Origin: Idiomarina sp. A28L
GTDB taxonomy: Bacteria; Pseudomonadota; Gammaproteobacteria; Enterobacterales; Alteromonadaceae
DNA length: 64,000 nucleotides
Direction: 5' to 3'
Assembly: GCF_000218785.1 (NCBI RefSeq)
Contig: NZ_AFPO01000007.1
Location: 62,001-126,000, forward strand
The position numbers and the translations under genes were made by a program. The notes beneath the pieces were generated by a model. The model had not been told where the DNA came from. It saw nothing but the letters and a program-made list of their open reading frames with translations, and made no database searches. Positions 18,935 to 29,146 of the stretch are shown here, in pieces (the stretch's first letter is position 1; each line of letters begins with the position of its first letter).

Positions 18935-20986
18935 ATGTCAGCAGATCTGGGCTCAGATGATATAAGCAAACTTATCGCCGCGTGCGATCAAGAGCCCATT
19001 CATATCCCTAACGCGATACAGCCGTTTGGTGCAATGCTTATCGTTGAAAAGGATACGCAACAGATAGTTTACGCCAGTGCGAATAGCGCTGAGTACTTTT
19101 CTGTGGCTGATAACACAATTCATGAGCTCTCTGATATTAAACAGGCAAACATCAATTCCTTGCTCCCTGAGCATTTAATTAGTGGATTAGCGAGTGCAAT
19201 TCGGGAAAACGAACCTATTTGGGTAGAAACCGATAGGCTCAGTTTTCTCGGATGGCGACACGAAAATTACTATATTATTGAGGTTGAGCGTTATCACGTA
19301 CAAACGAGTAATTGGTTTGAAATTCAGTTTCAACGAGCATTTCAAAAGCTCCGGAATTGCAAAACCCATAACGATCTAATCAATACACTCACTCGGTTAA
19401 TACAAGAAATTTCAGGTTATGATCGGGTAATGATTTATCAGTTCGATCCGGAATGGAATGGCCGTGTTATAGCTGAATCAGTGCGCCAACTATTTACCAG
19501 CATGCTCAATCACCATTTCCCTGCCAGTGATATTCCAGCGCAGGCTCGGGCTATGTATAGCATTAACCCGATTAGAATCATTCCGGATGTAAACGCAGAA
19601 CCACAGCCTTTACATATGATCCACAAACCACAAAATACTGAGGCAGTTAACCTTAGCAGTGGCGTTCTACGAGCGGTTTCACCTCTGCACATGCAGTATT
19701 TACGCAATTTTGGTGTATCTGCCTCTACCTCAATAGGGATATTTAACGAAGATGAGCTATGGGGCATTGTAGCTTGCCATCATACTAAACCGCGGGCTAT
19801 TGGCCGCCGTATTCGCAGGCTTTTAGTACGAACCGTTGAGTTTGCGGCTGAGCGATTATGGTTAATCCATTCTCGTAATGTAGAGCGGTACATGGTAACC
19901 GTGCAAGCAGCTCGCGAGCAGCTTTCAACTACCGCAGATGATAAACATTCTTCGCATGAAATTGTAATCGAGCACGCGGCTGATTGGTGCAAATTATTTC
20001 GTTGCGATGGTATTGGTTATTTGCGCGGTGAAGAGCTTACCACTTATGGCGAAACACCAGATCAAACGACCATCAATAAGTTAGTAGAGTGGCTCGAAGA
20101 AAACGGAAAAAAAAGCTTGTTCTGGCATAGCCATATGTTAAAAGAAGATGCGCCCGGGCTATTGCCTGACGGTTCGCGCTTTGCAGGTTTACTAGCTATC
20201 CCTCTGAAATCAGATGCCGATCTTTTTTCCTATCTACTGTTATTTCGTGTTGCTCAAAATGAAGTGCGAACCTGGGCCGGTAAACCAGAAAAATTATCGG
20301 TAGAAACGTCTACTGGAACTATGCTTGGCCCTCGAAAATCGTTTGAAGCTTGGCAAGATGAAGTTAGCGGCAAGAGCCAGCCATGGCGAACAGCACAGTT
20401 GTATGCCGCTCGCGATATTGCCCGTGATTTGTTGATCGTGGCCGATTCTATGCAACTTAATTTATTAAATGATCAACTCGCTGATGCAAATGAAAATCTC
20501 GAGAAATTGGCCAGTTTTGATGATTTAACCGGTATTTTTAACCGCCGGAGAATGGAAGATAGATTAGAATCAGAGGTGAAAGAAGCGCAACGCTATAAAA
20601 AGCAATTCGGTATTTTGCTCTTCGATTTAGATAAGTTTAAATCTGTAAACGATACCTATGGCCACAATATTGGCGACCAAATATTGCAAAATACCTGCGC
20701 GGCAGTATCTGAAACACTCCGTGATACCGATAAATTTGGCCGCTGGGGTGGCGAAGAGTTTTTAATTATTGCCCCACAAACCGGAATGCCCGAATTAATG
20801 CAATTAGGCGAACGTGTACGAGCAGCCGTAGAGAAAATGCAGCACAAAGATTTACCCGCAGTAACCATCAGTATTGGTGTAGCGGAATTTCAAAATGATA
20901 CACGCTGGGATCATATGATTGATAGGGCTGATAAAGCCATGTATCGAGCCAAAGAAAACGGCCGCAATCAAGTGTGCTCACAGTAG
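18935..20986 (+). CDS. Bacteriophytochrome with GGDEF output
   Basis: A 683-residue red/far-red photoreceptor. The photosensory core is PAS-GAF-PHY: biliverdin-binding C17 lies in [12 protein letters not shown], the GAF chromophore pocket has [13 protein letters not shown], and a PHY domain follows (about 330-500). A signalling helix leads to a GGDEF domain with active site GGEEF at 605-609 and an I-site RDTD five residues upstream. It should therefore be a light-regulated diguanylate cyclase with product inhibition. The ATG follows AAGGAAG. Its operon with heme oxygenase supports a holoprotein with biliverdin. Confidence 0.95.
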
Positions 20987-21022
20987 TTTTTGAGTATCTC
21001 GTTACTGTTAAAAAGCTTGACC

Positions 21023-21058
21023 AGTGTTGGGCAATAACGCTAGTTAATGCCCAACACT
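21023..21058. terminator. Possible terminator hairpin between convergent genes
   Basis: An 11-bp perfect inverted repeat (AGTGTTGGGCA / TGCCCAACACT) with a 14-nt loop lies between the phytochrome gene and the convergent sirB2-like gene. There is no strong T run on either side, so a termination role is only likely, not certain. Confidence 0.5.
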
Positions 21059-21066
21059 AAATTAGA

Positions 21067-21444
21067 TTACCAAAGAATAGGCTGTGCCATTGCCAAATGG
21101 AAGATAATAGCCAGCTGTACGAATGCTAAAATAGCCGCCACAATGCGCGTACGTTTTGGAAACTTCGGTTTAATTGCGAAAACACCTGCCACAATATAAC
21201 CAATCAAAAACAATACTTTCAATAACAACCACGAATGCTCAAGCACGTTTAAACCAGTGATAATTAACAGGGAAATGGCCATCACGAGCAAAATGGTATC
21301 GTTTACGTGCGGAATCCAACGTAACGGTGTGCTACGCCAATTCGGCTTACCCAATGCATCAAGGCCTAAGCGTACAATCAGAAACAGCCCAGTAAGATAG
21401 GCGGCAAGCATATGTATGCCTTTAACAGGTGCGTAAAATTCCAT
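21067..21444 (-). CDS. SirB2 family membrane protein
   Basis: A 125-residue integral membrane protein with four hydrophobic helices and the SirB2 signature (KGIHMLAAYLTG near the N-terminus, WRWIPH-like RWIPHVNDTILL, and HxxLMLK-like WLLLKVLFLIGYI). I choose the ATG at 21444 (MEFYAPVKG), which has AGAGAG upstream and matches the family's usual length; an upstream ATG at 21492 would add 16 non-conserved residues. The name derives from a Salmonella invasion regulator locus, but the biochemical function is not established. It is a single gene here. Confidence 0.82.
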   Translation of the reverse strand: MEFYAPVKGIHMLAAYLTGLFLIVRLGLDALGKPNWRSTPLRWIPHVNDTILLVMAISLLIITGLNVLEHSWLLLKVLFLIGYIVAGVFAIKPKFPKRTRIVAAILAFVQLAIIFHLAMAQPILW

Positions 21445-21704
21445 GGTAGTGCTCTCTTTTTTGCTGTTAGTTGCATAAACTGAATTGTTCATACTCGATG
21501 ATCTCTATCCTACCGGAATATTCTCAGCGTGCATTAACTATTCGCCGGTTTGTGGCAGATCAATGTTCTGCAACACGGAAAAAATTATACTTTTACGCAT
21601 CACATTCAATACCAAGCACTTTAAAAGGTAGGCTAGCTTATTACTGCGGCTGAAATAAGATGGTAATCTGAAGCAGGAACATAACCGATCGCTACCTAGC
21701 TGAT

Positions 21705-23348
21705 TTATGAGCCCCAAACCTGATAGCGATTGCGGCCTGTTTTTTTACCTGCATATAACGCTTCGTCGGCATGGCCAATTACATCCATTGGCTCCGCACC
21801 ATGCTCGGGCCATATTGCAATACCTACAGTACAGCCGATACTTAGTTCTAAATCATCAATCAGCAACGGCATGTTAATCGCATGAATAACGCGTTCAGCA
21901 ACCATTATTCCGGTATCTCTGGGGCATTTTTCATCGGTGCGCAGAATCATTAGAAACTCATCGCCCCCTAACCGCACTACGAGCTCATTGCTGCGAATAA
22001 TTTCTTGCAGTCGATTAGCTACCTCTATGAGTATTTCATCACCTATTTTGTGGCCGTGGGTATCATTTATTGGTTTAAATTTATCAAGATCTAAATATAA
22101 AAAAGTAAGCGTTTGATTGCGCACCTGTGCATCATTTTTCGCCTTTCTTATATATTCGGCTAATGCGTTGCGATTTGGCAAGCCTGTGAGGGCATCGCGA
22201 TGAGCTTTCAACTCCATATCATCAAGAGCCCCTTCAGCCTCATCAATACTGTTTAACAACCGCTGCAACGATGATTCCAACACCTCAATTTCTTTAATGC
22301 CTTTATGGCGAGGAATCGGAATAATATCGCCGGCACTAATTCTGTTTGCTGCATAGGTAATATCGCTTAACGGCTGGCTGATGCGGCCTCCCAAATACCA
22401 ACCCAAGGCACCAAAAACCACTACGAAAAATGCCCCTAACAACCAAATATAGCGCTGAAAATCATCAACTACCGCGTAGGCTTCCGAAACCGATTGCCGG
22501 AGTAAAATTGTCCAACCTAAACCAGGATAAGTTTCATAGCCTGATGATTGCACATACCCTGTAAGGTAGCGTTCGCCATTCGGCCAATCTTCTTCTAAAA
22601 AACTATTCGTGCCAGTTCGAGAGGCCCATACGCTTTGCAACGATAATTGTTGGCCGATGGTTCCGGGCGGCCCAAGTAAAACGGTATCATCTTGCTCGCT
22701 CACTACAAACATTTCTACATTGTGGCGCTCACGCAATGGCACCATTATGCTTTGCTGCACAATTCTGGCCCATTCCCAGCTTAAATGAGCTGCCAGTACG
22801 CCTCTAAATTCACCTGTGTTATCGAACACCGGGTAACTAATATCAACAAACTCTAGCGGAAAGCCATCCTTACTTGGAATCAACTCCGCAAGCAATTTAG
22901 CCTCATGAACATCGCCATAAAAAGGGCTTTTTTGCGCCTCAACGAACACCGGGCGAGTTGAAATATCGAAACCCACCAAAAACCCACCCGTTGCTGCGGT
23001 TACCGTACCTCGGCTATTTGTTAAACCGATCCAAGAAAACGAAGGAACCGCTTCTTGCACGCCATTTAAAATATGTTGGGTAGCTTCAAGATCGGAGCCA
23101 GAAACACCAAACCGGCTCAGTAAAGCCACTTCGGTAGCGCGCGACCACATGTATTGATCAAGCTTATTCGCCATTAAAAATGATAAATCAGCTAAGCTCA
23201 CGCCTACTTCATTACGCATCGCGCGGCTAGCATTTTGCGCAACCATGAAGTTTAAGATCACGGTAAGCAAAGCAATGGTAAGTACAGAGGTGATGGTAAT
23301 TCTAGCTCTCAGGCTCAGTGATTTACTTTTAAATAAAACCATATTCAT
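21705..23348 (-). CDS. Cache-domain membrane diguanylate cyclase (GGDEF)
   Basis: A 547-residue protein: N-terminal membrane helix (about 15-35), periplasmic double-Cache sensor domain (about 40-290), second membrane helix (about 297-318, FFVVVFGALGWYLGG), HAMP (about 320-375) and GGDEF domain. The active site is RLGGDEF (GGDEF at 461-465). The I-site position reads RSNE, so canonical product inhibition is absent. It should make c-di-GMP in response to an external small molecule bound by the Cache domain; the ligand is unknown. The gene stands alone. Confidence 0.92.
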   Translation of the reverse strand: MNMVLFKSKSLSLRARITITSVLTIALLTVILNFMVAQNASRAMRNEVGVSLADLSFLMANKLDQYMWSRATEVALLSRFGVSGSDLEATQHILNGVQEAVPSFSWIGLTNSRGTVTAATGGFLVGFDISTRPVFVEAQKSPFYGDVHEAKLLAELIPSKDGFPLEFVDISYPVFDNTGEFRGVLAAHLSWEWARIVQQSIMVPLRERHNVEMFVVSEQDDTVLLGPPGTIGQQLSLQSVWASRTGTNSFLEEDWPNGERYLTGYVQSSGYETYPGLGWTILLRQSVSEAYAVVDDFQRYIWLLGAFFVVVFGALGWYLGGRISQPLSDITYAANRISAGDIIPIPRHKGIKEIEVLESSLQRLLNSIDEAEGALDDMELKAHRDALTGLPNRNALAEYIRKAKNDAQVRNQTLTFLYLDLDKFKPINDTHGHKIGDEILIEVANRLQEIIRSNELVVRLGGDEFLMILRTDEKCPRDTGIMVAERVIHAINMPLLIDDLELSIGCTVGIAIWPEHGAEPMDVIGHADEALYAGKKTGRNRYQVWGS

Positions 23349-23458
23349 TGTTTTTTAGGGTGAATTTTCGCCTACTAACAACAGTAACTGTGGGCACAGA
23401 ATTATAAACGTGGACATAGATCATACACTGAACGCGTATAAATACACCTTACCAAATG

Positions 23459-24364
23459 TTAGATAGCGGCTGCCTTGAACAAAGATTGAATATGTACATC
23501 AACTGTAACGGTTAGCTTTTCAAGCCGTTGCGCCCTTTCTATACCTGCTGCGGGAGCACGAAATAGGTGTGGGGTCATGGCTAAAAGGTTGTTGATCTGG
23601 GTTTGGTTTTCTAAGGTAAGCTGATAATTTGCAGAGAGCGGAGGCTGTATCTCAAAATGCTCCGGTTGCAGTTTTGCCGGCTTTTCTGATTTTAAATCGG
23701 GGTATATCACTTCGCGTAGTTCACGCAAATGCTCTGGCCCCGGATCAACCATAAGTAAAAGGCCTCCCGGTTTTAAAACGCGTAAAAACTCGGAATATAC
23801 TGGAAAACCAAAAACACACAGTACAACATCTACCGAAGCATCCTGTACGGGTATATGTGCGTTACTCGCCACAAACCACCTGGCCGTATTTTCAGATGTT
23901 GCGGCTAGGTTTGGTGATGGTAATGGAAGCCCTTGCTTGGCCGCAGCAAGCACCGCCCATTTAGAAATATCAAAACCGGCAATGCTTAACTGCTCTGCGC
24001 CGGCGTTGGCGATTAACTCCCTAAGGTAATAACCTTCTCCACATCCGGCATCAAGAACATTCAATGGGTTCTTTGCAGAAACCAATTGCTCATCAGCATA
24101 ACGCAATATTTCTTCAGATATACTCGCGGCTAAAGGCTGATAAAAGCCACTATTTAAGAAATCACGCCGAGCAACAACCATTTCCTTACTATCACCAGGA
24201 TCTTTCGAACGCTTTTGCTGTACCGGTAATAAGTTTAGATAGCCTTGTTTGGCAACATCAAAACTGTGGCCTTGGCTACACCGCCATGATGATAGGTTTT
24301 CTGCAGGATGAAGAGGTTCACCTTCAATAGGGCACTGTAACTGATTAAACGCAACGCTTGGCAT
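23459..24364 (-). CDS. rlmA: 23S rRNA guanine-N1-methyltransferase RlmA
   Basis: A 301-residue SAM-dependent methyltransferase that modifies G745 in 23S rRNA in the E. coli family member. The family-specific stretch QGYLNLLPVQ...KRSKDPGDSKEM and the SAM motif LDAGCGEGYYL are clear. The N-terminal zinc site in RlmA is Cys-Cys-Cys-His; here C11, C29 and H33 are present, but the second ligand position is E14 (CPIE instead of CPLC). Zinc binding may be altered or use Glu. It is downstream of the RND operon on the same strand, 73 bp away, probably without functional connection. Confidence 0.92.
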   Translation of the reverse strand: MPSVAFNQLQCPIEGEPLHPAENLSSWRCSQGHSFDVAKQGYLNLLPVQQKRSKDPGDSKEMVVARRDFLNSGFYQPLAASISEEILRYADEQLVSAKNPLNVLDAGCGEGYYLRELIANAGAEQLSIAGFDISKWAVLAAAKQGLPLPSPNLAATSENTARWFVASNAHIPVQDASVDVVLCVFGFPVYSEFLRVLKPGGLLLMVDPGPEHLRELREVIYPDLKSEKPAKLQPEHFEIQPPLSANYQLTLENQTQINNLLAMTPHLFRAPAAGIERAQRLEKLTVTVDVHIQSLFKAAAI

Positions 24365-24437
24365 ATAAGTAGCAACTTTTATCGTGGGTTGCCCAAATAA
24401 TAACGCCTATAGCCAGCGCTGGCTAATCGATTTTACC

Positions 24438-25496
24438 CTAACGGCTTATTGCCACTTCTTCACCCGCTTGTAAACCGGCCGCAACTTCCACATGCTGCGC
24501 TCCTTGGTAATTGAGCACTTCACCAAGCCTAACTAACCGGCGTTCGAGCCGATTATTTCGCCAAACCTGAACATAGTTAAGCTGCCCAATTTGGGTTACC
24601 GAAGCAACCGGAATGTGAGTAATTTCACGGCTACCCGCAGGAACCGAAACGGTTCCATACATTCCCGGATAAAGGCCTGCAACGGTTGCCGGCACTAAGC
24701 GAATAATGAAGCTACGCGAAGCCGAATCAGCGGCCGGCTCAATTTCTACAATGCGGCCAGCCAATGTTTTATTTACTGCATCCAGTGAGATTTTCAGTTC
24801 ATCGCCAATATTGATATTAGTTAATACCGATTCACTGATTGCCGCCTCTAATCGCAGGCTTTCCGGCTGATATAAACCCACTAACAACATACCCGGCGTT
24901 GCGGTATCGCCAGTAAAAACGGCTCTTCGGCTAACAATGCCTGCAAATGGTGCCAAAATCACGCTAAAGCTTTCGCTAGTTCGGGCTTCAGATAGTGATT
25001 CCCGGGCGCGAATTAAATCAGCCTCAGCACTATCTCGCGTAGCACGAGCTTCATCAAGGCTGGCTTCGGGCAGCACACCTTGCGCTACTACTGCTTCAAT
25101 ACGTTGAAAACTCAAACGCGCTTCATTCGCGCGAGCCTGAGCTGCAGCCAGTGTTTGTTCTTGTTGGCGAACCCGTGAACTTAGATCAGCATTTTCTAAG
25201 CGTAACAATACATCACCTGCTTCCACCCTATCGCCAGCATTTACTAAAACTTCGGCAACACGCGCTGTTATTCGAGCTGAAATCGCAGCTTGTTGGCGAG
25301 CTTGAACAGTTCCACTAAATGCTCGGTGCTGTTCCATGGCTTCGCTGCGAACCAGTGCCGTTTCCGGTTTTACTTGATTTTGCTCTGCCCGCGCTTGTGT
25401 ATCTAATTTTGGTGTAAACCCATTTGCGAGCCAAACAAAAACGATGAGTAAACCTACCAACCCAGCGGTAATTGCAAGTATACGTTTCACGTTCAT
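24438..25496 (-). CDS. RND efflux periplasmic adaptor (membrane fusion protein)
   Basis: A 352-residue adaptor with an N-terminal membrane anchor (residues 5-25) and the usual order: lipoyl-type half-motif (VEAGDVLLRLE), alpha-hairpin coiled coil rich in Gln, Ala and Arg (about 105-165), second lipoyl half (FAGIVSRRAV), beta-barrel and membrane-proximal domain (GMYGTVSVPAG). It connects the RND pump to an outer-membrane channel, probably a TolC-like protein encoded elsewhere. The start overlaps the pump gene by 4 bp; the order pump-then-adaptor is the reverse of acrAB. Confidence 0.92.
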   Translation of the reverse strand: MNVKRILAITAGLVGLLIVFVWLANGFTPKLDTQARAEQNQVKPETALVRSEAMEQHRAFSGTVQARQQAAISARITARVAEVLVNAGDRVEAGDVLLRLENADLSSRVRQQEQTLAAAQARANEARLSFQRIEAVVAQGVLPEASLDEARATRDSAEADLIRARESLSEARTSESFSVILAPFAGIVSRRAVFTGDTATPGMLLVGLYQPESLRLEAAISESVLTNINIGDELKISLDAVNKTLAGRIVEIEPAADSASRSFIIRLVPATVAGLYPGMYGTVSVPAGSREITHIPVASVTQIGQLNYVQVWRNNRLERRLVRLGEVLNYQGAQHVEVAAGLQAGEEVAISR

Positions 25497-28400
25497 GCTT
25501 CATGCTCCTGTTGCGGCCTAGGCTCGATAGCGTGCCCAGCAGCATTGTTATACATCATGTAATAAACCACCGGAATAACCAGCAAAGTGAACAACGTTGA
25601 CGCTGTAATACCGAATATTACTGCCCAAGCTAAACCGTTGAAAATGGGGTCAAGGGTTATCACAATATTCGCCAGCATAGTGGTGCCGGCCGTAAGCAAA
25701 ATTGGCCTAGTGCGTGCGGCACCGGCATCAAACAACGCCTCTTTCAACGTACAGTTTGTTTGTAATCGCTGTTGAATAAAATCAATCAAAATTAATGCGT
25801 TGCGAACCACGATTCCGGCCAAGGCTATCATGCCGATCATCGCCGTTGCCGTAAATAACGCGGGGTTCGGGTAGCCAGCAATATCGGCACTGAACATATT
25901 CAAAAACCAAAAACCCGGCATAATACCAATCACCGTAAGCGGTATCGATAACATCATAATACCGGCAACCGCTTTCAAACCAGTTTGTAAAACCATTACG
26001 ATATAAACACCAAGCAACGCTACCGCGTAAGCAATACCTAAATCACGGAATACATCGAGCGTAATTTTCCATTCCCCCTCGCCACTCCAAACAACGTTAA
26101 TATCGCTCGGTACCTGCCAGCCTATGCCTGAACCATTATTGAAATAGTGCCGTTGCCAATGGGGCACTACAGAATTACCATCGCTGTTTTGGTCAACCAT
26201 CACATCGGCAACTACATCAGCAGGCACTCGGCCAACAGGTTCAGCATACACATACACCACGGGCCGCAAGTTTTTGTGTAGAATTGGCTTATCAGCATTT
26301 ACTTGAACAAACTCACCGAGCTCTGCAAGCGGAACTAAAGGCGCCGGTGCCGAAGTTAACCCTAAGCCACTACTTTGTTGCGCAAGCCCAGTTTGCCCAC
26401 GCACATAGAGTGATAAAAGATGATCCGGATTATCACGGAACCCTTTCGGCAACCGAATTTCAATTGGCAACGGGTTAATTTCGGTGTCTTGCTGCAAGAA
26501 ATCTATCGTCCAGCCACCACTAGCGGCGGCAATACTCTCGTGAATATCGTTCGCATTAATGCCAGATAATGCCGCTTTTTCACGGTTGATAACAAAACGC
26601 CAAACTTGCTGATCGTGGGGAACAGAGGTATCCACCTCGCTCACGAAATCTTCTTGCCGCATTCGGTCTGCTAACACTTGTGCCGCTTCTTCTATTTCTG
26701 CATAAGGCGTTTCATCGCCACCATAAAGCTCAGCTACTATAGTGGCCAGAACCGGAGGACCCGGCGGCATCTGCACAATTTTCAACTGCGCATTCACCTC
26801 CTTTGCTATCGCCTCAAGTGGATCACGTAAACGATTAGCCATTTCATTCGATTGCATGCTTCGCCGTGATTTATCTGCCAACACCACGCGAATTTCACCC
26901 TGCCACGGCTTATTACGATGAGAGTAGTGGCGCACCATGCCGTTAAAATCTATTGGCGAAGCTACACCACTGAAAGTAGCAATAGCTTTCACTTCCGGAA
27001 CGGTTTGCAGGTAGGAAGCCAACCGTTCAAGTGCCATAGCTGTATTTTCTAGAGGTTCACCTTCACGCATATCTAAAACGAGCTGAAATTCATTTTTATT
27101 ATCGTGTGGCAGCAACTTCAACGGAACTAGGCGCAACACTGGTAACAGCGCTGCGAGCACAAATAAACCCGCCACGCTCCATAAAAATATTTTGCTGCGC
27201 TTGCGCGAATCTAACAAGGGTTCAAGAATTTTTCGATAGCCTTTATAAATTAAAGAACTACTTGGATCATAAGCGCCTTTTTGCTTCGCTTTGCCCATAA
27301 TTTTCCAAGCAAGCCAAGGGGTAATGAAGAACGCAGTAATCGTAGAAAACACAACGCTTATCGGCACGTTGAAGGCCATCGGCCCCATATATGGGCCCAT
27401 CATGCCGGTGATGAAGAACATTGGCGTGAAAACAATCACTATGGCTAAAGTAGACATCAGCAAGGCGCTGCGAATTTCAACCATCGCGGCAATCACAGCG
27501 CGCTTTGAAGCTTTTCCTTCTGCCCGCATGTGCCGTTCGATATTATCAATTGCAGCAATTGGGTCGTCGACAATAAGGCCGAGAGCTAGTATCAGCGCAA
27601 AGAGGGTTACACGATTAATCGTATAGCCGAACAGGAGATCCATGCCTAAGGTAGCGCCATATGCGATTGGAATTGCGATAGCTACCACTATAGCCGCGCG
27701 CCAATTAAGGAAGAGGCCAACGAATACCACAACAACTAAAACCGCAACCACAAGGCTGCTTACTAGCTCAGATACTTTTTCATCAGCCGTTTCACCATAA
27801 TTACGAATGATAGAAACAGCAACACCTTCGGGCAACCACGCAGCCTCTAACGCCTTTAACTCTGCGATTACATCATTAGCTACCCATACCGCATTAGAGC
27901 CACGTTGCTTAGCCGCTGAAATATATACCGCTGGGTATTTTTCGCCTGCGAAAGCACCCCCATTAGATATATTACTACTCACCGTTCCTTGGAAATCAGG
28001 CCCGGGATAAAAGAAAGTATAGTTACTCGGTTGTTCGGGGCCATCGGTTACGGTTGCCACATCGCGAAGAAAAACAGGCTGGCCATTTAACACGTTTACA
28101 ACGGCATTTTCGAGTTCAGTAGCGCTTGCGAAAAACACACCACTCTCAACTTGAATAATGCGCCCCTGCTGGTGTAGTTGCCCAGCCGTTACTTGTGTAT
28201 TAGTAAGTTGTACCGCTCTTCTGATATCAGCCAGCGTAGTTCGATGTGCCGCTAGGCTCACGCTATCGAGTGCAATCTGAATAGTTCGCGCTTGCCCACC
28301 AACCACAGCTACTTGATTAGTATTTTTCACCGATTTTAATTTTTGCGTGGCCTGTTCAGCTATTCTGCGCAGCGCAAACGCATCATGCTGCTCTGGGTTG

Positions 28401-28879
28401 GTGCTATAGAGTGCTGCAATTACGATCGGAACATCATCTATTTCAACAGGCTTCACTACCCAATTTGCCACAACAGCAGGTATCTGATCTTGGCTTGAAT
28501 AGAGTTTATTATAGAGTTTTACTAGTGAATCTTCCCGATCTTCACCCACGTAAAAACGCACGGTAACGTTGGCATAATCACGGTTAGATTGAGAATACAC
28601 ATATTCAACGCCATCGATTTGGGAAACGAGGCGTTCAAGAGGTTCGGTTATTTGCGTAGCAATTTGCCGCGCGGAAAGCCCTGGCGCACTTACCATTACA
28701 TCCGCCATAGGCACTACAATTTGCGGATCTTCCTCGCGCGGCGTAAGTAATAATGCAAAAACACCGAGTAACAGGGCTAGGCCTATCAGTACAGGTGGAA
28801 AGGTACTATTTAAAAACCAACCCATTACGCCACTTTTGGCGTTCACCGGCGCTTCCGTATCACTTACTGCTTGCTTCAT
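25493..28879 (-). CDS. RND-family efflux transporter inner-membrane pump
   Basis: A 1128-residue AcrB/ACR_tran-type proton-driven transporter. It has 12 predicted membrane helices in two halves with large periplasmic loops. The proton-relay aspartates of TM4 are kept in LGLIVDDPIAAIDNIERHM, and TM10-11 contain the usual IAGYPNPALF and IGMIALAGIVVRNALILIDF stretches. It is somewhat longer than AcrB (1049 residues). Genes upstream are DUF2892 and an ArsR regulator with matching operators, suggesting that expression depends on that sensor. The exported compound is not known; the regulator type hints at sulfur-related or electrophile stress (inference). Confidence 0.93.
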   Translation of the reverse strand: MKQAVSDTEAPVNAKSGVMGWFLNSTFPPVLIGLALLLGVFALLLTPREEDPQIVVPMADVMVSAPGLSARQIATQITEPLERLVSQIDGVEYVYSQSNRDYANVTVRFYVGEDREDSLVKLYNKLYSSQDQIPAVVANWVVKPVEIDDVPIVIAALYSTNPEQHDAFALRRIAEQATQKLKSVKNTNQVAVVGGQARTIQIALDSVSLAAHRTTLADIRRAVQLTNTQVTAGQLHQQGRIIQVESGVFFASATELENAVVNVLNGQPVFLRDVATVTDGPEQPSNYTFFYPGPDFQGTVSSNISNGGAFAGEKYPAVYISAAKQRGSNAVWVANDVIAELKALEAAWLPEGVAVSIIRNYGETADEKVSELVSSLVVAVLVVVVFVGLFLNWRAAIVVAIAIPIAYGATLGMDLLFGYTINRVTLFALILALGLIVDDPIAAIDNIERHMRAEGKASKRAVIAAMVEIRSALLMSTLAIVIVFTPMFFITGMMGPYMGPMAFNVPISVVFSTITAFFITPWLAWKIMGKAKQKGAYDPSSSLIYKGYRKILEPLLDSRKRSKIFLWSVAGLFVLAALLPVLRLVPLKLLPHDNKNEFQLVLDMREGEPLENTAMALERLASYLQTVPEVKAIATFSGVASPIDFNGMVRHYSHRNKPWQGEIRVVLADKSRRSMQSNEMANRLRDPLEAIAKEVNAQLKIVQMPPGPPVLATIVAELYGGDETPYAEIEEAAQVLADRMRQEDFVSEVDTSVPHDQQVWRFVINREKAALSGINANDIHESIAAASGGWTIDFLQQDTEINPLPIEIRLPKGFRDNPDHLLSLYVRGQTGLAQQSSGLGLTSAPAPLVPLAELGEFVQVNADKPILHKNLRPVVYVYAEPVGRVPADVVADVMVDQNSDGNSVVPHWQRHYFNNGSGIGWQVPSDINVVWSGEGEWKITLDVFRDLGIAYAVALLGVYIVMVLQTGLKAVAGIMMLSIPLTVIGIMPGFWFLNMFSADIAGYPNPALFTATAMIGMIALAGIVVRNALILIDFIQQRLQTNCTLKEALFDAGAARTRPILLTAGTTMLANIVITLDPIFNGLAWAVIFGITASTLFTLLVIPVVYYMMYNNAAGHAIEPRPQQEHEA

Positions 28880-28895
28880 TGCGTTAACCGCTCTT

Positions 28896-29099
28896 TTATT
28901 TAAATGCTTGGCCTGGCTTAAAACCGGCTGCTTTCAAAATTTTTGCCAACGGACAAAACCCAGTGAAAGCGGCTTGCAAAAGATTTAAACCTACTAGCGC
29001 GGTTAATATCAACCAAGCTTGGTTAGCTTGCCAAGCTAGTAATACCGACACCAGCACCAAAGCACCTGCAAACGCGAATACAAATCTATCGATATTCAT
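28896..29099 (-). CDS. DUF2892 small membrane protein
   Basis: A 67-residue protein with two hydrophobic helices and the family pattern [12 protein letters not shown] at the start and [12 protein letters not shown] near the end, as in the membrane domain of YgaP-type rhodaneses. I choose ATG 29099, with AAAGGTG upstream, over ATG 29114, because 29114 lies inside the operator palindrome and lacks a good ribosome site. DUF2892 proteins are often encoded next to sulfur-handling genes and ArsR regulators. It is the first gene of the RND operon, 16 bp before the pump. Confidence 0.8.
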   Translation of the reverse strand: MNIDRFVFAFAGALVLVSVLLAWQANQAWLILTALVGLNLLQAAFTGFCPLAKILKAAGFKPGQAFK

Positions 29100-29112
29100 A
29101 TCATCACCTTTC

Positions 29113-29128
29113 ATTAGATATACCTAAT
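29113..29128. promoter_or_regulatory. Operator palindrome ATTAG-N6-CTAAT (DUF2892-RND operon)
   Basis: An inverted repeat ATTAG-ATATAC-CTAAT lies between the arsR-like stop and the DUF2892 start. The same half-sites and spacing occur upstream of the arsR-like gene (29461-29476). A winged-helix dimer of ArsR type could bind both. Assignment to the adjacent regulator is inferred. Confidence 0.65.
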
Positions 29129-29146
29129 ATTTAAACGCTGAAAAAA

